Source: Acidovorax delafieldii (GTDB lineage Bacteria; Pseudomonadota; Gammaproteobacteria; Burkholderiales; Burkholderiaceae_C). From it: a stretch of DNA of 33,933 nt. Every line of letters starts with the position of its first letter. The stretch's first letter is position 1. Under the pieces are notes generated by a model. That model worked only from the letters and a program-made list of their open reading frames with translations, made no database searches and was not told the origin of the DNA. The stretch covers positions 12,886 to 46,818 of the forward strand of contig DFQQ01000001.1 of assembly GCA_002377855.1 (NCBI GenBank), written 5' to 3'. Made by a program: the position numbers and the translations under genes. Below, in pieces: positions 31,755 to 33,933 of this stretch.

Positions 31755-32945
31755 ATGTCCCATCGCCTGCGCCGGGCATGGCCACGCGCCTGGGTGCTGA
31801 CTGGAATCCTGGCCATGGCCCTGTTCACTTCCTCACGCGCCACCTTCCCGGCCACTGCGCAGAGCCAGAATTCGCAGCACAGTGACGGCCGGTTTCACAA
31901 CGCCAAGCCGCGCCAGCCGCTGGGCATGGCCAAGACGGCCAAGGTGCTGTGGACGTTTGCCACCGGCAAGGACGCCGATACCGTGCCCACGGCCCCCATC
32001 CCTGTGCACCCGGTGCTGCGCACTGACCTGCTGGCCGCGCCCGATGGCAGCCTGTGGCGCCTGGGGCACTCCACCATGCTGCTCAAGGTAGGCGGTCAGT
32101 TCTGGCTGACCGATCCGGTGTTCTCCGAGCGCGCCTCGCCCTTCCAGTTCATGGGGCCCAAACGCTTTCATGCGCCGCCCATCAGCATGGACGAGCTGCC
32201 ACCCATCCACGGCGTGGTGCTGTCGCACGACCACTACGACCACCTGGACCACGCCGCCATTCAGAAGCTGGCTCCCAAGGTGGCGCACTTCATCACCCCG
32301 CTGGGTGTGGGCGACCGGCTCATCGCCTGGGGCGTGTCTGCGGGCAAGGTGCAGCAGCTCGACTGGTGGCAGAGCACCACTGTGGGCGCGCTGGAGCTGA
32401 CCGCCACGCCGGCCCAGCACTTCTCGGGCCGCGGCCTGGGCGACGGTGACCGCACGCTGTGGGCATCCTGGGTGCTGCGCACCACGGCAGGCCCGGACGG
32501 GACCCATGGCCTGCGCCTGTTCTTCAGCGGCGATTCGGGCTACTTCGACGGGTTCAAGACCATTGGCGAACGCTATGGTCCGTTTGACCTGACCATGGTG
32601 GAAACCGGGGCCTACAACGCCGACTGGCCGGACGTGCACATGCAACCTGAAGAAAGCCTGCAGGCCCACCAAGACCTCAAAGGCCGCTACCTCATGCCCA
32701 TCCACAACGGCACGTTCGATCTGTCGCTGCACCCGTGGACAGAGCCATTCGAACGCATCACCGCCTTGGCCGAAGCCGCCCAGGTGCCCCTGGTGGCACC
32801 GGTGATGGGCGAGCGCATTGACCTGCGCCAGCCTGCCTTGTCGCGCCACTGGTGGCGCAGCGTATCGGCGGCCCAGGGCAGCGCAGAGCGGGAATCCGTT
32901 TCAGCCCCTGCGCTGGGCGTGCACGCCTCAGGGGCCACCCCTTAG
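31755..32945 (+). CDS. Metallo-beta-lactamase-fold hydrolase, NAPE-PLD/UlaG-like
   Basis: A 396-residue protein. A basic N-terminus and a hydrophobic stretch (11-28) act as signal peptide or anchor. The metal motif HDHYDHLDH gives His158, Asp160-His160 region, Asp162 and His163; more ligands fit TPAQHFSGRG and FFSGDSGY. LWRLGHSTMLL before the motif and MPIHNGTFDLSLHPW near the end are typical of the N-acyl-phosphatidylethanolamine phospholipase D-like group. The substrate here is unknown; a lipid or acyl-amide is plausible. The gene is transcribed from the TetR operators, so it is likely derepressed by a small ligand. The ATG at 31755 begins MSHRLRRAWP; a GTG at 31719 would lie within the operator. 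Confidence 0.85.
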   Translation: MSHRLRRAWPRAWVLTGILAMALFTSSRATFPATAQSQNSQHSDGRFHNAKPRQPLGMAKTAKVLWTFATGKDADTVPTAPIPVHPVLRTDLLAAPDGSLWRLGHSTMLLKVGGQFWLTDPVFSERASPFQFMGPKRFHAPPISMDELPPIHGVVLSHDHYDHLDHAAIQKLAPKVAHFITPLGVGDRLIAWGVSAGKVQQLDWWQSTTVGALELTATPAQHFSGRGLGDGDRTLWASWVLRTTAGPDGTHGLRLFFSGDSGYFDGFKTIGERYGPFDLTMVETGAYNADWPDVHMQPEESLQAHQDLKGRYLMPIHNGTFDLSLHPWTEPFERITALAEAAQVPLVAPVMGERIDLRQPALSRHWWRSVSAAQGSAERESVSAPALGVHASGATP

Positions 32946-32990
32946 GGAGCGGCGAGGGTGGCTCTATCCTTGCAGGACCGGAGCCTGCCC

Positions 32991-33863
32991 ATGCATACAC
33001 CTCTCCCCTCCCCGCCCCCGTTTGACCCCGCGGCCGCCGCCGCAGAGCACGCCGCTGCGCTGCTGGAGCAGGCCGATGCCCTCATCGTGGCCGCTGGTGC
33101 GGGCATGGGGGTGGATTCTGGGCTGCCAGACTTTCGCGGTAGCGCGGGTTTTTGGAAGGTGTACCCTGCGCTGGCGCAAGCGCGGCTGGACTTTGCCGCC
33201 ATTGCCTCGCCCGCTGCGTTCCGCGCCACGCCCGAGCTGGCGTGGGGCTTCTACGGGCATCGGCTGTCGCTGTACCGCCGCACGGTTCCGCACGGGGGCT
33301 TTACGCAACTGCAGCGCTGGGGCGCGGGCATGCACCAGGGCTTGGGCGTTTTCACCAGCAATGTGGATGGGCAGTTCCAGATCGCCGGGGTGCCTGCCGA
33401 TGCGATGCACGAGTGCCACGGCTCCATCCACCACCTGCAATGCCTAGCTGCCTGCAGCGACGCCATCTGGCCTGCTGACGCCTTTGTGCCCGATGTGGAC
33501 GAAGCCACCTGCCGCCTGCGCAACGCGCCGCCGCGCTGCCCGCATTGCGGCGGGCTGGCGCGGCCCAACATCCTCATGTTCAACGACTGGGACTGGCTGG
33601 AGGCGCGCACCGCCGCGCAGCATGCACACCAGCAGCGCTGGCTGCAGCGCGTGCGCCGCTCGGTGGTGATCGAGCTGGGAGCAGGCACGGCCATTCCGTC
33701 TGTGCGCCACTTCAGCCACCGCATTCTTCACGCGCACGGTGGCCGCCTCATCCGCATCAACCCGCGCGAATGCGAGGTGCCCACCCGCAGCGATGTGGGC
33801 TTGCGCATGGGCGCGGCGCAAGGGCTGGCGCTGGTGGAGCAGGCCTTGAACGCAGCGTTGTAG
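32991..33863 (+). CDS. Sir2-family NAD-dependent protein deacylase
   Basis: A 290-residue sirtuin. NAD motif GAGMGVDSGLPDFRG is at 36-50, TSNVDGQF at 122-129, catalytic His143 in ECHGSIHHLQC, and a zinc site of Cys151, Cys155, Cys183 and Cys186 (LQC, AAC, RCPHC). RPNILMFND follows, then ELGAGTAIPSVR for the NAD ribose. It differs from the usual GAGxSxxSGIPDFR and TQNIDxLH motifs at several places (Gly for Ser, SNVDGQF), as in a proteobacterial subgroup. Removal of acyl groups from lysine with NAD is expected. The ATG at 32991 has GGAG upstream; an in-frame GTG at 32958 is less likely. 45 bases follow the lactamase-fold stop, so co-transcription is possible. Confidence 0.88.
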   Translation: MHTPLPSPPPFDPAAAAAEHAAALLEQADALIVAAGAGMGVDSGLPDFRGSAGFWKVYPALAQARLDFAAIASPAAFRATPELAWGFYGHRLSLYRRTVPHGGFTQLQRWGAGMHQGLGVFTSNVDGQFQIAGVPADAMHECHGSIHHLQCLAACSDAIWPADAFVPDVDEATCRLRNAPPRCPHCGGLARPNILMFNDWDWLEARTAAQHAHQQRWLQRVRRSVVIELGAGTAIPSVRHFSHRILHAHGGRLIRINPRECEVPTRSDVGLRMGAAQGLALVEQALNAAL

Positions 33864-33872
33864 CGGCGGCTT

Positions 33873-33933
33873 TCAGAGCTGGGGGCCCCGCCCCGCCAGC
33901 GCTCCCACCACCCGCGCCGCCGCGCGGATCTCG
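33873..33933 (-). CDS. 3' end of an unidentified minus-strand gene (partial)
   Basis: On the minus strand an open frame enters from the right edge and ends with TGA at 33875-33873, reading EIRAAARVVGALAGRGPQL. The alanine-rich helix and codon use look like a real C-terminus, and convergence with the sirtuin leaves a 9-base gap. Too short to name. Confidence 0.35.
   Translation of the reverse strand, partial: EIRAAARVVGALAGRGPQL

Overview
The window looks like a chromosomal segment of a high-GC betaproteobacterium of the Comamonadaceae, most likely Acidovorax or a close relative. The basis is recognition of the protein families (two-domain LeuA, class I DAHP synthase, RdgC, DinG), the high third-position GC, and at least seven copies of a short interspersed element built on a GCTATCAA...TAGC core and an AGCGCTT-type hairpin that I associate with this family. 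No rRNA, tRNA, CRISPR array, transposase or phage gene was seen.

Left part (1-3232): the 5' part of rdgC runs off the left edge. A Spy/CpxP-like periplasmic protein with a clear terminator follows. Then comes about 1.3 kb without a believable gene. It holds the most unusual structure in the window: two diverged copies of an origin-unwinding-like module about 700 bp apart. Each has TTATCCACA, then about 118 bp later TTGTCCACA, a 12-bp spacer, a CTCTACTACTAC tract (DnaA-trio-like) and an AT-rich stretch. No dnaA, dnaN, gyrB, rpmH or parAB lies nearby.

Middle part (3233-21224), all on the minus strand: a 1508-residue multi-GAF/PAS GGDEF-EAL protein; a DAHP synthase; a decayed cyclophilin-like fragment next to an inverted repeat; an NlpC/P60 lipoprotein; leuA preceded by a previously hidden 34-codon leader peptide rich in CUA leucine codons and by mutually exclusive RNA pairings; a three-gene signalling operon (TonB-type receptor, YfiR-like protein, CHASE8-like GGDEF-EAL protein); and a 1317-residue WG-repeat protein with a C-terminal membrane anchor.

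Right part (21433-33933): a DnaQ-like exonuclease, a small hydrophilic protein, a pyridoxamine-oxidase-like stress protein, a PhnA-like protein and DinG, all minus. A 1.7-kb low-coding stretch with an AT-rich island and an interrupted ORF follows. Then come a small disordered protein, a B12-binding radical SAM protein, a gamma-carbonic-anhydrase-like protein, and a TetR regulator divergent from a metallo-beta-lactamase-fold protein with two 16-bp palindromic operators between them. A sirtuin and the end of a further gene close the window.

Themes: cyclic-di-GMP signalling (two GGDEF-EAL proteins with intact motifs), amino-acid biosynthesis control (aroG, leuA attenuation) and DNA maintenance (rdgC, DnaQ-like, dinG, origin-like modules). 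All functional calls are from reading motifs; no database search was possible.
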